From positions 248,001 through 312,000 of the forward strand of contig NZ_GL876933.1 in the NCBI RefSeq assembly GCF_000192575.1: DNA of 64,000 nt, in the 5' to 3' direction. The position numbers were made by a program, and so were the translations under genes. Origin of the DNA: Novosphingobium nitrogenifigens DSM 19370 (GTDB lineage: Bacteria; Pseudomonadota; Alphaproteobacteria; Sphingomonadales; Sphingomonadaceae). Shown here one piece after another: positions 1 through 8,224 of the stretch. The notes under the pieces were generated by a model, which was given only the letters and a program-made list of their open reading frames with translations, was not told where the DNA came from and did no database searches. Numbering within the stretch: position 1 is the stretch's first letter; each line of letters begins with the position of its first letter.

Positions 1-120
1 CATGCCGAGGCGACCGCGGCCCCCAAAAAGGCCGAGCCTGAAAAGGCCGCGACCAAGCCGACTGCGGCAAAAGCCAAGTCTTCAAGCCATCCTGCATCGG
101 CCAAGGCGGCCGACGACTGA
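1..120 (+). CDS. C-terminal tail of an unidentified protein (partial, runs in from the left edge)
   Basis: Frame 1 is open from the window edge to a TGA at 118-120. The visible 39 residues are almost entirely Ala, Lys, Pro, Glu and Ser (for example AAPKKAEPEKAATKP), a low-complexity, probably disordered tail. Tails like this occur at the C-termini of several alphaproteobacterial proteins, including some ribosomal proteins and chaperones, so the tail does not identify the gene. It converges with the lyase gene that ends at 125, leaving only 4 bp between the two stop codons. Confidence 0.55.
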   Translation, partial: HAEATAAPKKAEPEKAATKPTAAKAKSSSHPASAKAADD

Positions 121-124
121 TCGT

Positions 125-889
125 TCAGCCTGCAAGGGCAGGAGAACGCGCGAAGGCCCGGTTGATGGCTGGCACTTGCGCGGGATGAACGGTGAACATG
201 CCGGAAAATCCATCGGCGGCGGCTTCACCGGCGGCGCGCTCCAGACCGTCCTCGTCTGCGAAGTCGGCTTGCGCGGTATCGATGGCCCAGCAATCCAGAG
301 CATGGGCGACCAGCAGGGTCTGGGTACGGGCATGGCGCAAGGCATCGGTCCAGCGCCCCTCCCCATCCCGGATGCGCGTCACGCCAAGGGTCTTGCCGAG
401 CGTGTCGGCGTCCCAGCTGAGACCGGCGAGGCGCGGTTCCTCGAACGTGAGATAGGCGGGGATCGTTGCGGCCGCACGCGGCGTCGTCCCGATCATGGGC
501 AGGATGCGGGTCCGGCCATGGGCAATGCCGTGACCGGGTTCGAAACCGTCGAGTTCGGCGGCAAGGCGGCGGACATCCTCGGAACTTGCGGCCTTGGGCA
601 GGACGAGTCCGTTGGGCGTCCCGGCAATGATCGCGACGAGGTCGTCACACCAGTCGTCGCTGGAAAAGTCGTTGATGCGGACCCAGATCTGCGCTCCCCC
701 GGCACGGCTCGCAAAGTCATGCCGACGAAGCCAGCCCGCCGTGATCGTGCGGGCGGCTTTCCTGCGGTCCGGGGCGATTGTCTCTTCGAGATCGACGACG
801 ACAGCCTCGGCGCCGCTGTCCAGGGCCTTGCCCAGCGCGTCTTCGTCATCACCCGGCACGAGCAGCCAGGAACGCGGGGCAATCGGCAT
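125..889 (-). CDS. HpcH/HpaI aldolase / citrate lyase beta-like (CoA ester lyase family) protein
   Basis: A 254-residue protein of the HpcH/HpaI/CitE TIM-barrel family, whose members cleave or form C-C bonds in acyl-CoA or 2-keto-acid substrates with a divalent metal. The N-terminus has the family opening (WLLVPGDDEDALGKALDSGA followed by VVVDLEETI). The C-terminus has the usual HPAQVPAIN segment. I placed the start at the ATG at 889 because a good Shine-Dalgarno (AGGAGGTTC) lies just upstream; the frame stays open further upstream but without such a site. In the strand that usually reads I-E-T before the metal site, this protein reads MIGTTPRA, so the usual acidic ligand there is not obvious and the substrate cannot be predicted. 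It is followed by the OYE reductase on the same strand. Confidence 0.8.
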   Translation of the reverse strand: MPIAPRSWLLVPGDDEDALGKALDSGAEAVVVDLEETIAPDRRKAARTITAGWLRRHDFASRAGGAQIWVRINDFSSDDWCDDLVAIIAGTPNGLVLPKAASSEDVRRLAAELDGFEPGHGIAHGRTRILPMIGTTPRAAATIPAYLTFEEPRLAGLSWDADTLGKTLGVTRIRDGEGRWTDALRHARTQTLLVAHALDCWAIDTAQADFADEDGLERAAGEAAADGFSGMFTVHPAQVPAINRAFARSPALAG

Positions 890-948
890 GGAACCTCCTG
901 TTGAACATCCGCGCCGCCATTCCCGAAAGAGTGGCGGCGCGGCTGGTT

Positions 949-2052
949 TCAGGCGGTCGGTTCCGCCTCGGCCAGAGTGGGATAGTCGATATAGCCCGCG
1001 TCGCCGGGGAAATACCACGACTGCGGCACGTTCACATTCGGTGCGAGCGGCGCGCCCACGCGGATGCGTTCGACCAGATCGGGATTGGAAATGAACGGAC
1101 GGCCAAAGCTGATCGCGTCGGCACGGCCAGAGGCGAGGTCCGCTTCGGCTTCCTGCGGCGTGTAGTCGCTGTTGAGAACCAGCGGTCCCTTGTAGATTGA
1201 GCGGATCAGCGCGTCTTGCTTGGGTACGTCGGTCGCGCCGAAAGTCCCGTTCGGTCCCGGCTGGCGCAATTCGAGGAAGGCGATGTCGAGCGCCTGAAGG
1301 ACACGCGCGGCTTCGCCGAAAATCGTGGCCGGATCGCTGTCGTCGACGCCTTGGGAATCGCCGTTGGGCGACAGGCGGACCGAAACGCGATCCGCGCCCC
1401 AGACCGAGATCAGGCGCTCGGTGACTTCGCGCAGCAGGCGCGTGCGGTTTTCGACCGACCCGCCGTAATCGTCGTCGCGCAAATTGGTGCCGTTGCGCAG
1501 GAACTGGTCGATCAGATAGCCGTTGGCGGCGTGAAGCTGGATGCCGTCGAACCCGGCCTTCTTCGCGTTTTCGGCGGCGAGCGCGTAGTCGTCGAGCAGC
1601 CGGGGGATTTCATCCAGACGAAGGGGACGGGCGATCGCATAGTCCTTGCGCCCTTCGGGGGTGTGGGCTTGTCCCGGTGCGCGGGTGGCCGAGGACGAGA
1701 CCGGGGCTTCGCCGCCCAGGAATACGGGATGGACGACGCGGCCCATATGCCAGAGCTGGGCGATGATACGCCCGCCCGCTTCGTGGACGGCGGCGGTGAC
1801 GGGCTTCCACCCTTCGACCTGCGCATCGGTCCAAAGGCCCGGAGCGTTGGGCCAACCCGCGCCTTCACGGCTGATCCCGGTCGCTTCGCTGATGATGAGG
1901 CCGGCACTCGCGCGCTGGCGGTAATAGGTCGCCATGACCGGCGTCGGCACGGCCTCGGCGGTGGCGCGGCCGCGCGTCAGCGGGGCCATGAGAATGCGGT
2001 TGGGGGCGGCGATGGCGCCGAGCTGGATCGGTTTGAAAAGCGATTCGACCAT
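949..2052 (-). CDS. Alkene reductase, old yellow enzyme family (NemA-like)
   Basis: A 367-residue FMN-dependent ene-reductase of the OYE family, close in size to E. coli N-ethylmaleimide reductase. Visible hallmarks are the N-terminal LFKPIQLGAIAAPNRILMAP strand, the substrate-binding H-A-A-N in GIQLHAANGYLIDQFL, and the C-terminal phosphate-binding FGRPFISNPDLVER. Such enzymes use NAD(P)H to reduce activated C=C bonds, nitro-esters or quinones, often in electrophile defence. The ATG at 2052 is preferred over an upstream TTG at 2058 because AGGAAGG lies 6 nt before it. A short inverted repeat upstream (GTTGC-N5-GCAAC, 2121-2135) could be an operator. The physiological substrate is unknown. 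Confidence 0.9.
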   Translation of the reverse strand: MVESLFKPIQLGAIAAPNRILMAPLTRGRATAEAVPTPVMATYYRQRASAGLIISEATGISREGAGWPNAPGLWTDAQVEGWKPVTAAVHEAGGRIIAQLWHMGRVVHPVFLGGEAPVSSSATRAPGQAHTPEGRKDYAIARPLRLDEIPRLLDDYALAAENAKKAGFDGIQLHAANGYLIDQFLRNGTNLRDDDYGGSVENRTRLLREVTERLISVWGADRVSVRLSPNGDSQGVDDSDPATIFGEAARVLQALDIAFLELRQPGPNGTFGATDVPKQDALIRSIYKGPLVLNSDYTPQEAEADLASGRADAISFGRPFISNPDLVERIRVGAPLAPNVNVPQSWYFPGDAGYIDYPTLAEAEPTA

Positions 2053-2120
2053 GGGCAACCTTCCTGGCGGGATGGGATCGGGGAACTGATGTCGATCAGA
2101 GGCAAGGGTCGGATTTAACC

Positions 2121-2135
2121 GTTGCTCTTTGCAAC
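2121..2135. promoter_or_regulatory. Small inverted repeat upstream of the ene-reductase, possible operator
   Basis: GTTGC-TCTTT-GCAAC is a perfect 5-bp inverted repeat 69 bp upstream of the reductase start. OYE genes are commonly controlled by an electrophile-sensing repressor. No regulator gene is next to this one, so the role is only inferred from position and symmetry. Confidence 0.3.
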
Positions 2136-2209
2136 TTAATCAGTGCCTTCGCTGGGGCAAGGCGCCTATCGGGGGGCCAAGAAAATCTTTATCCCGGCCC
2201 CTTCCCGTT

Positions 2210-3199
2210 TCAGCTGCGTGCGCCCAGGTCCCCCATGCCGACCGTGCCCGAGGCCAGATCGAGCATGGCATCGAGGCTCTTCTTGGCGGCAAGGCGCAGA
2301 TTTTCCTCGATTTCCACCCGCGGCGTCAGGTCGCGCAGCGCGAGATAGAGCTTTTCCAGCGTGTTGAGCGCCATGTAGGGGCAGATGTTGCAGTTGCAGT
2401 TGCCGTCGGCACCGGGCGCACCGATGAACGTCTTGTTCGGCATGGCCAGCTGCATCTGGTGAATGATGTGCGGTTCGGTCGCGACGATCAGGGTCTGCGC
2501 CGGGGTTTCCTTGGCATAGGCCAGGATGCCGCTGGTCGATCCGACATAGTCGGCGTGGTCGACGATATGCGGCGGGCATTCCGGGTGGGCGGCGATCGGC
2601 GCGTCGGGATGCTGGGCTTTGAGCTTGAGCAGCTCGGTCTCGCTGAATGCTTCGTGCACGATGCACACGCCCGGCCACAACAGCATGTCGCGCCCGAACT
2701 TGCGGTTGAGATAGCCGCCCAGATGACGGTCGGGGCCGAAGATGATTTTCTGCTCGGGCGGGATCTTCGACAGGATCGTTTCCGCGCTCGAGCTGGTGAC
2801 GATCACGTCCGACAGCGCTTTCACTTCGGTCGAGCAGTTGATGTACGTGAGCGCGATGTGATCGGGATGGGCTTCGCGGAACGCCTTGAAGCGGTCGGGC
2901 GGGCACGAATCCTCAAGGCTGCATCCCGCATCCATGTCGGGCAGGATCACGGTCTTTTCCGGCGCAAGGATCTTGGCCGTCTCGGCCATGAAGCGGACCC
3001 CGCAAAAGGCGATCACTTCGGCATCGGTCGCTGCCGCCTTGCGCGACAGTTCGAGCGAATCGCCGATGTAGTCGGCCAGATCCTGGATTTCCGGGCGCTG
3101 ATAGTAATGCGCCAGGATCACCGCATTGCGTTCCTTGCGCAGCCGGTCGATTTCGGCGCGCAGGTCGAGACCGGCAAGGTTGGCAGCTTGGACCGTCAT
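2210..3199 (-). CDS. nadA: Quinolinate synthase A
   Basis: A 329-residue NadA, which condenses iminoaspartate with dihydroxyacetone phosphate to quinolinate in NAD biosynthesis, using a [4Fe-4S] cluster. The sequence shows AHYYQRPEIQDLADYIGDS near the N-terminus and the cysteine-bearing segments GCSLEDSCPP, HPECPPH and CNCNICPYM, which supply the cluster ligands. The length is typical for the family. No nadB or nadC is visible beside it; nadD is far away at 28 kb. The ATG at 3199 has only a weak GGAAAT Shine-Dalgarno. The next gene upstream on the same strand is the MBL-fold hydrolase, 52 bp away. Confidence 0.97.
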   Translation of the reverse strand: MTVQAANLAGLDLRAEIDRLRKERNAVILAHYYQRPEIQDLADYIGDSLELSRKAAATDAEVIAFCGVRFMAETAKILAPEKTVILPDMDAGCSLEDSCPPDRFKAFREAHPDHIALTYINCSTEVKALSDVIVTSSSAETILSKIPPEQKIIFGPDRHLGGYLNRKFGRDMLLWPGVCIVHEAFSETELLKLKAQHPDAPIAAHPECPPHIVDHADYVGSTSGILAYAKETPAQTLIVATEPHIIHQMQLAMPNKTFIGAPGADGNCNCNICPYMALNTLEKLYLALRDLTPRVEIEENLRLAAKKSLDAMLDLASGTVGMGDLGARS

Positions 3200-3251
3200 G
3201 GCAGGAGATTTCCGTCAGTGATGCAAGGACAGGTTGCGTTTGCCCGCCGAC

Positions 3252-4217
3252 TTAGGGCGCCGGACTGTCGGGGGCAAGCCCGGCGGCCGGTTCGTTGGCC
3301 CGATGCCACGTTTCGTCCCGCACGATGGCCCGTCCTTGCCGCTCCAGATCGATGAGATGAGCCAGGACCGAGCGCCCCGCCGCGCCGTGCAGCCGCGCGT
3401 CGAGGCCCTTGTACATCGCGGCGACCAACGCGGGGATCGTCTGCGGCTCGCGTTCGAGCAGGTTGGCGATCTGGCGTTCGCGCTGGCGGCGGTGGCCGAT
3501 CATCCCGCGCACGAACTGGCGGGGATTGTCGATCTGTGGCCCGTGCGCGGGATAATAGACGCGGTCGGTCCGTTCATAGAGCCGGGCAAGGCTGGCAAGG
3601 TAGGCGCCCATGTCGCCGTCGGGCGGAGAGACCACGCTGGTCGACCAGCCCATGACATGGTCGCCGGTAAAGAGCGCCGAGCTTTCGATGAGAGCGTAGC
3701 ACAAGTGATTGCTGGTATGGCCGGGTGTTGCCACGGCCTCGATCGTCCAGCCCTCGCCCACGATCCGTTCCCCATCGGCAAGAATGCGGTCGGGGCGATA
3801 GTCGGGATCGAATGCGGCGTCGGCCCGGGGGCCGTCGTCGTCGAGCATCAGCGGCGCGCAGCCCACGATCGGGGCGCCGGTTGCGGCCTGCAAGGCGCGC
3901 GAGGCGGGACTGTGGTCGCGATGGGTATGGGTGCACAGGATCGCGGCGACCCGCGCGTCGCCGATCGCTTCGAGAATCGCGTCCACATGGCCATCTCCGC
4001 GGGTGTCGGCATGGCCCGGCATTCCGGTATCGGCCGGTCCGGGATCGATCACGGCGATCTCGCGTGTGCCGACCAGATAGGTCTGCGTTCCCGAAAAGGT
4101 ATAGGGCGAACCATTGGGCGCCAGCACGCGGCGCACCAGCGGCTCGATCGCGATGGCCCGGCCGGTGGGCCAGGTGGAGGGATCTTTGGGGTCTTCGGTC
4201 GGGATCGGGCCGGTCAT
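3252..4217 (-). CDS. MBL-fold metallo-hydrolase with C-terminal winged-helix region
   Basis: A 321-residue member of the metallo-beta-lactamase superfamily. The metal-binding signature THTHRDHSPASRAL is clear, followed by further ligand segments TPGHTSNHLCYAL and FTGDHVMGW. The C-terminal 90 residues (after YYPAHGPQIDNP) resemble the small winged-helix domain found in the LACTB2-like subgroup, which acts as a nuclease or thioesterase in other organisms; the substrate here is unknown. I chose the ATG at 4217 (MTGPIPTEDP) because residues further upstream have no family character and overlap the neighbouring gene. It lies between nadA and the RcdA homologue, all on the minus strand. Confidence 0.85.
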   Translation of the reverse strand: MTGPIPTEDPKDPSTWPTGRAIAIEPLVRRVLAPNGSPYTFSGTQTYLVGTREIAVIDPGPADTGMPGHADTRGDGHVDAILEAIGDARVAAILCTHTHRDHSPASRALQAATGAPIVGCAPLMLDDDGPRADAAFDPDYRPDRILADGERIVGEGWTIEAVATPGHTSNHLCYALIESSALFTGDHVMGWSTSVVSPPDGDMGAYLASLARLYERTDRVYYPAHGPQIDNPRQFVRGMIGHRRQRERQIANLLEREPQTIPALVAAMYKGLDARLHGAAGRSVLAHLIDLERQGRAIVRDETWHRANEPAAGLAPDSPAP

Positions 4218-4266
4218 GCCGTCATGATGGGGGCTGGACGTGACCAGGGCAAGGCCGGGGCCGGTG

Positions 4267-4770
4267 TCAGGCGTGCCTTGCCGTTTCGTACGACAGGCGT
4301 TCGCGCAGGCGGGCGATGGCACCGACTGCTTCGGTGAGATCCTGACGCAACGCGAGCTCGAGTCGCTGGATGCGTTCATAGAGGCGCTCGCTCTGGCGGA
4401 CGAAACCGGCCAGATCGTCGGGCAGGCGGGCAACGATCGAAGGATCGCTGGCGGGGAAATGGGTGATCAACCGGCCATGGCAGCGCAATTGCACTGCGCT
4501 CAGTTCCCCGGCGAACCATGACCGGTAATTGAGCAGCCAGGCCAGGCAATGCATGACCCGTGTCGTCGTCCGCAGGGCTTCGCACATGATCTCGACGCTA
4601 TCGACGCCATGCGCACGGGGCGGCTGGCCGGAGCTGACGGCTTGGAGTCGTTCCGGCGAAGCGTCCTCGCGGACCTGCTCGAAGCGGGTGCGAGTATTTT
4701 CGGCAAGCACGAGGGCTTCGCCATAGAGCGATTCGACAAGGCGCTGGGAGAGGCTGACCACACGGGACAT
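4267..4770 (-). CDS. rcdA: RcdA-like protein (DUF1465), ClpXP adaptor for cell-cycle proteolysis
   Basis: A 167-residue all-helical protein matching my memory of the DUF1465 family. Its Caulobacter member RcdA (about the same length) works with CpdR and PopA to deliver CtrA and other proteins to ClpXP at the G1-S transition. Visible family features are VVSLSQRLVESLYGEALVLA at the start, the conserved TTRVMHCLAWLLNYRSWFAGEL helix region, and a final helix LRQDLTEAVGAIARLRERLS. The ATG at 4770 is preferred over the TTG at 4806, which has no ribosome binding site. A CtrA-like box (4800-4816) sits just upstream. Whether the CtrA pathway is wired as in Caulobacter is inference. Confidence 0.8.
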   Translation of the reverse strand: MSRVVSLSQRLVESLYGEALVLAENTRTRFEQVREDASPERLQAVSSGQPPRAHGVDSVEIMCEALRTTTRVMHCLAWLLNYRSWFAGELSAVQLRCHGRLITHFPASDPSIVARLPDDLAGFVRQSERLYERIQRLELALRQDLTEAVGAIARLRERLSYETARHA

Positions 4771-4799
4771 GGGCCGGGCATAGCGATGCTTCGCCGCCC

Positions 4800-4816
4800 G
4801 GCTCAACCGTGGTTAA
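4800..4816 (-). promoter_or_regulatory. CtrA-like box upstream of rcdA
   Basis: On the minus strand the sequence is TTAACC-ACGGT-TGAGCC, compared with the Caulobacter CtrA consensus TTAA-N7-TTAA, usually written as two TTAACC half-sites 5 nt apart. The first half is perfect and the second matches 4 of 6 positions. It ends 30 nt before the proposed rcdA start, so binding there would affect the core promoter or leader. Confidence 0.4.
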
Positions 4817-4840
4817 TGCCCGATTTCGGGACACCCCCGC

Positions 4841-4861
4841 CCTGTCCCCGATCGGGACAGG
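4841..4861 (-). terminator. Hairpin between DUF465 gene and rcdA
   Basis: CCTGTCCC-CGATC-GGGACAGG forms an 8-bp perfect stem in the 100-bp gap between two minus-strand genes. There is no clear U-run on the minus strand, so it could be a weak terminator, an attenuator or a protein site rather than a strong stop. Confidence 0.35.
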
Positions 4862-4908
4862 ACGAAATGACCCGCAAACAACCGGTAATTTCAAGCAACC
4901 ATATGAAA

Positions 4909-5106
4909 TCAGGCGATAATGTCTGGTATCAGGTAATCCTCCAGCATGGAGATCTGATCCTTCAGGCGCAATTTCCTCTTCTTCAGCCGGGCAATCTGCA
5001 ACTGGTCGCGGACGCTTGCCGAACTGAGCGCATCGATCGCGGCGTCGAGATCACGATGCTCGATCTTCAGTGCGGTCAGCCGCTTGCGCATTTCGTCTTC
5101 GGTCAC
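4909..5106 (-). CDS. Small DUF465 (YdcH-like) helical protein
   Basis: A 65-residue, highly charged helical protein with the DUF465 pattern: MRKRLTALKIEHRDLDAAID, then a short turn, then LQIARLKKRKLRLKDQI. The family has no established biochemical role; the proteins are predicted coiled-coil hairpins. I chose the GTG at 5106 because AAGGAG lies 10 nt upstream, while the internal ATG at 5091 would be 25 nt from that site. A second DUF465 gene lies 300 bp away on the opposite strand. It may be cotranscribed with rcdA, which follows after 138 bp. Confidence 0.75.
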   Translation of the reverse strand: MTEDEMRKRLTALKIEHRDLDAAIDALSSASVRDQLQIARLKKRKLRLKDQISMLEDYLIPDIIA

Positions 5107-5405
5107 CCGGGGCACACTCCTTGGCGCAATGACTGGCGGTTCGATGGCACATGTTGCCGCTCCCCGCCTCGAACCGGGCGACGAACGGATGCAATCATGC
5201 GCCGGACAACATGGTTTGCGCAATTCGACACGCAATGACCGCTATCCGACGCGACACATCTTGCAAGATACGGCGATTGTGGGACCATGACAACGCGCCC
5301 GCTTCTTTCATCATGAGTCGGGGCGGACGCTACCCAATCCGACGGCACGGGAGAGTTAAGTGCCGCCGGAAACTAGGGGACATTGTGTCCCATGGAGGTA
5401 ACCGC
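5107..5405. other. Divergent intergenic region between two DUF465 genes, with a small palindrome
   Basis: About 300 bp with no gene I can support, although one frame stays open into the right-hand gene. It should carry promoters for both small genes. GGGACA-TTG-TGTCCC, a perfect 6-bp inverted repeat, lies at 5378-5392, immediately before the Shine-Dalgarno (GGAGG) of the plus-strand gene, so it could act as an operator or as an RNA hairpin affecting translation. Confidence 0.4.
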
Positions 5406-5564
5406 ATGGAAACATCGCATATCAGCGCCCTGCAGACCAAGCATGCCGGCCTCGAACGCCAGATCGCCGATGAACTGTTGCGTCCGAATCCCAACGGCAA
5501 CCTCCTGATGGAACTCAAACGACGGAAATTGCGCATCAAGGAAGAACTGTCTTCCTACCACTGA
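5406..5564 (+). CDS. Small DUF465 (YdcH-like) helical protein, second copy
   Basis: A 52-residue protein starting at ATG 5406, with GGAGG 8 nt upstream. The sequence (METSHISALQTKHAGLERQI ... LMELKRRKLRIKEEL) has the same two-helix, KRRKLR-containing layout as the minus-strand neighbour, and both end in the LK.RKLRLK/IK motif of DUF465. Longer in-frame starts upstream (to 5151) have no family similarity. The function is unknown. A hairpin followed by T-rich sequence lies directly downstream. Confidence 0.75.
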   Translation: METSHISALQTKHAGLERQIADELLRPNPNGNLLMELKRRKLRIKEELSSYH

Positions 5565-5578
5565 TCCCCGTGGATGGA

Positions 5579-5612
5579 CCCCGGCGCGGAAATCTGCACG
5601 ATCCGCCCGGGG
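5579..5612 (+). terminator. Terminator-like hairpin after the second DUF465 gene
   Basis: CCCCGG-C-GCGGA pairs with TCCGC-CCGGGG around an 11-nt loop (one bulged C). T-rich sequence (cgttttcgttttcatt) follows on the plus strand. Confidence 0.5.
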
Positions 5613-5785
5613 CCATCGTTTTCGTTTTCATTCTGGTGTGTTTTCTTTTTCGGCGCAGTAACCCCTTGAATTCCTGTGACGCGAGACACATCTCGCCACC
5701 TTCTTTGCAGGAAGCGACATGGATCGTGACATGAATTCTGCGCCCGCCGTTTGCAAACCGGCCGCCTTGCGCTAGTCCCTTGTCC

Positions 5786-8065
5786 ATGGCTCTGCAGACT
5801 GCCGCCGCCGCCGCCCGGGCAATCCTCACCTCGCTGCACGAGATCATGGCTTCGCGCAGTGGCGCCCAGGCCAAGCTCAACCAGGTCGTCGATGTGATCG
5901 GCGAAAAACTGGATAGCGAGGTCTGTTCGATCTACCTCTTGCGCGAAGGCATGCTCGAACTCTTCGCGACACGTGGCCTTAACCAACAGGCCGTCCATGT
6001 GACGCGCCTTGCCGTGGGCGAAGGTCTCGTCGGTACGATCGCCTCGAACAACGAGACGCTCAACCTGGCCGAAGCGGCCGCCCATCCCGATTTTGCCTTC
6101 CGTCCGGAAACGGGCGAAGAACGCTTCCACTCCTTTGCCGGGGTTCCGATCGTTCGCCGCGAACGCTCTGTCGGCGTCGTCGCGGTCCAGCATGTCGAGC
6201 GCCGCCGCTACGAGGAAGTCGAGATCGAGGCGTTGCAGACGGTGGCGATGGTTCTTTCCGAACTGATCGCGAATGCCGGGCTGATCGACGAGGACGATTC
6301 CCTTGGTTCGGGGATGCACATGACCGGGCCGGAACGGTTGCAGGGCATGTCTCTGGTCAAAGGGATCGCGTCGGGTACGGCGGTGTTCCATCAGCCCCGG
6401 GTCACCATCGAACAGATCGTGGCCGAGGATATCGAGGCCGAACGCCAGCGAGTCTATCTCGCCTTCGACAAGATGCGCGAACAGATCGACCGCATGGCGA
6501 GCCAGGCCGAATTCGGCGTGGGCGGCGAGCACGAGGAAGTGCTGCTGACCTACAAGATGTTCGCCTATGACGAAGGCTGGGGCCGCCGCATCAACGAGGC
6601 GATCGATTCCGGTCTGACGGCCGAAGCTGCGATCGAGCGGGTGCAGCAGCACACCCGCATGCGCATGCGGCAGATCGACGATCCACTCCTTGCCGATCGC
6701 ATGCACGATCTCGAGGATCTGTCCAACCGGCTCTTGCGCATCGTTTCGGGCCAGCTCGGAACGGCAGCGAGTCTCGGACTCAAGGGGGACGCCATTCTCG
6801 TCGCGCGCAATCTCGGCCCGGCCGAATTGCTCGAATACGATCGCCGCCGGCTGAAAGGCGTCATTCTCGAGGAAGGGTCGCTGACCGCCCACGTGGTGAT
6901 CGTGGCGCGAGCCATGGGTATTCCGGTGGTCGGACGCCTGCGGGGCTTGCGCGGCAAAGTGCGCGAAGGCGATCTCTTGCTGCTTGACGGGACCCAGGGC
7001 GTGCTCGACGTGCGACCGACCCCGTCGATGGTCGAGACGTTCGAGACCCGTTTTGCCAAGAATCGCGAACGTCAGGCCCATTACGCGACCATGCGCGATA
7101 CCCAGCCGGTCTCTCGCGACGGGAAGCGGGTGGCGGTGATGATCAACGCCGGGCTGCGCGACGATCTGCCGATGCTCAACCTGACCGGTGCGGACGGCAT
7201 CGGCCTCTTCCGCACCGAGTTCCAGTTCCTTGTCTCCGCGACGCTGCCTGCGCGCGAGCGGCAGACGCGTCTCTATCGCGACGTGCTCGATATGGCCGGT
7301 GATCGTCCGGTGGTTTTCCGCACGGTCGATATCGGCGGGGACAAGACGCTGCCCTATCTGCGTCATGACGATGATCATCTCGAAGAGAACCCGGCGATGG
7401 GCTGGCGTGCCTTGCGCGTTGCGCTCGAACGCGACGGCCTGCTCAAGGTTCAGGCGCGCGCGCTGATCGAGGCGGCGGGCGGACGCACGCTCAACGTCAT
7501 GTTCCCGATGGTGACCGAACCGTGGGAATTCGATGCGGCCAAGGCCGTGTTCGAAAGCCAGGTCGCGTTCCTCAAAAAGCAGAAGAAGCTGCTGCCCGAA
7601 GCGATTCGCTATGGCGCCATGGTCGAAGTGCCCGCGATTGCCGAATGGCTCGACGTGCTGGCACCGAAGCTGTCGTTCCTCTCGATCGGGACCAACGATC
7701 TTACCCAGTTCTTGTTTGCCGCCGATCGCGGCCATCCCAAGCTGGCGGAACGCTATGACTGGGTTTCTCCGGCGATCCTGCGGTTCCTGCACCGGGTGGT
7801 CACGGCTGTCGCGCCTTTTGGTACCGATATCACCGTCTGCGGTGAAATGGGTGGCCGGAGGCTTGAGGCGCTGGCGCTGCTCGGGCTCGGGATCACGCGC
7901 CTGTCGATCACGCCCGCGTCGGTCGGTCCGATCAAGGAGCTGGTCAGCAAGGTCGATCTGGGCGAGATTCGCGCGGCCATGGATGGCTGGGTCAAGAATC
8001 CGCCGCCGAACATGCGTGCGGCCTTGACCGAATGGGCGGCCTATCATTGCATCGAGTGCGACTGA
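5786..8065 (+). CDS. ptsP: Phosphoenolpyruvate-protein phosphotransferase PtsP (EI-Ntr)
   Basis: A 759-residue EI-Ntr, first enzyme of the nitrogen-related phosphotransferase relay (PtsP to NPr to EIIA-Ntr), which links PEP and nitrogen status to regulation rather than sugar uptake. The order is: N-terminal GAF domain (about residues 15-165), PEP-utilising N-terminal domain, a mobile phosphohistidine domain with EEGSLTAHVVIVARAMGIP (active His), then the PEP-binding TIM barrel with GADGIGLFRTEFQFL, GWRALR, FPMV and FLSIGTNDLTQF. The C-terminal end has CGEMGG. The ATG at 5786 is two codons after a TTG. There is no npr or ptsN gene nearby. The gene stands alone between the DUF465 locus and the rodZ-like gene. 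Confidence 0.96.
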   Translation: MALQTAAAAARAILTSLHEIMASRSGAQAKLNQVVDVIGEKLDSEVCSIYLLREGMLELFATRGLNQQAVHVTRLAVGEGLVGTIASNNETLNLAEAAAHPDFAFRPETGEERFHSFAGVPIVRRERSVGVVAVQHVERRRYEEVEIEALQTVAMVLSELIANAGLIDEDDSLGSGMHMTGPERLQGMSLVKGIASGTAVFHQPRVTIEQIVAEDIEAERQRVYLAFDKMREQIDRMASQAEFGVGGEHEEVLLTYKMFAYDEGWGRRINEAIDSGLTAEAAIERVQQHTRMRMRQIDDPLLADRMHDLEDLSNRLLRIVSGQLGTAASLGLKGDAILVARNLGPAELLEYDRRRLKGVILEEGSLTAHVVIVARAMGIPVVGRLRGLRGKVREGDLLLLDGTQGVLDVRPTPSMVETFETRFAKNRERQAHYATMRDTQPVSRDGKRVAVMINAGLRDDLPMLNLTGADGIGLFRTEFQFLVSATLPARERQTRLYRDVLDMAGDRPVVFRTVDIGGDKTLPYLRHDDDHLEENPAMGWRALRVALERDGLLKVQARALIEAAGGRTLNVMFPMVTEPWEFDAAKAVFESQVAFLKKQKKLLPEAIRYGAMVEVPAIAEWLDVLAPKLSFLSIGTNDLTQFLFAADRGHPKLAERYDWVSPAILRFLHRVVTAVAPFGTDITVCGEMGGRRLEALALLGLGITRLSITPASVGPIKELVSKVDLGEIRAAMDGWVKNPPPNMRAALTEWAAYHCIECD

Positions 8066-8224
8066 CGGCATTGGGAATAATGCCTTGCCGTCGCATTGGC
8101 CGACCGCAAGGGGCAGCATGCCGCAAGTGTCCGTCAAGAGAACGTGATTCCCGTTGACTTTCCCTTGATTGCAACCATGCCTTTCAGGGGGATAACCTAT
8201 AGCTCAAAGGGTTGCTGAAGTATA

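Noticed and set aside
5555..8137. 860-residue open frame antisense to ptsP
   Set aside because: It is a shadow created by GC-rich third positions of ptsP. Its composition (His, Arg, Asp-rich, no motif) is not protein-like and ptsP is certain.
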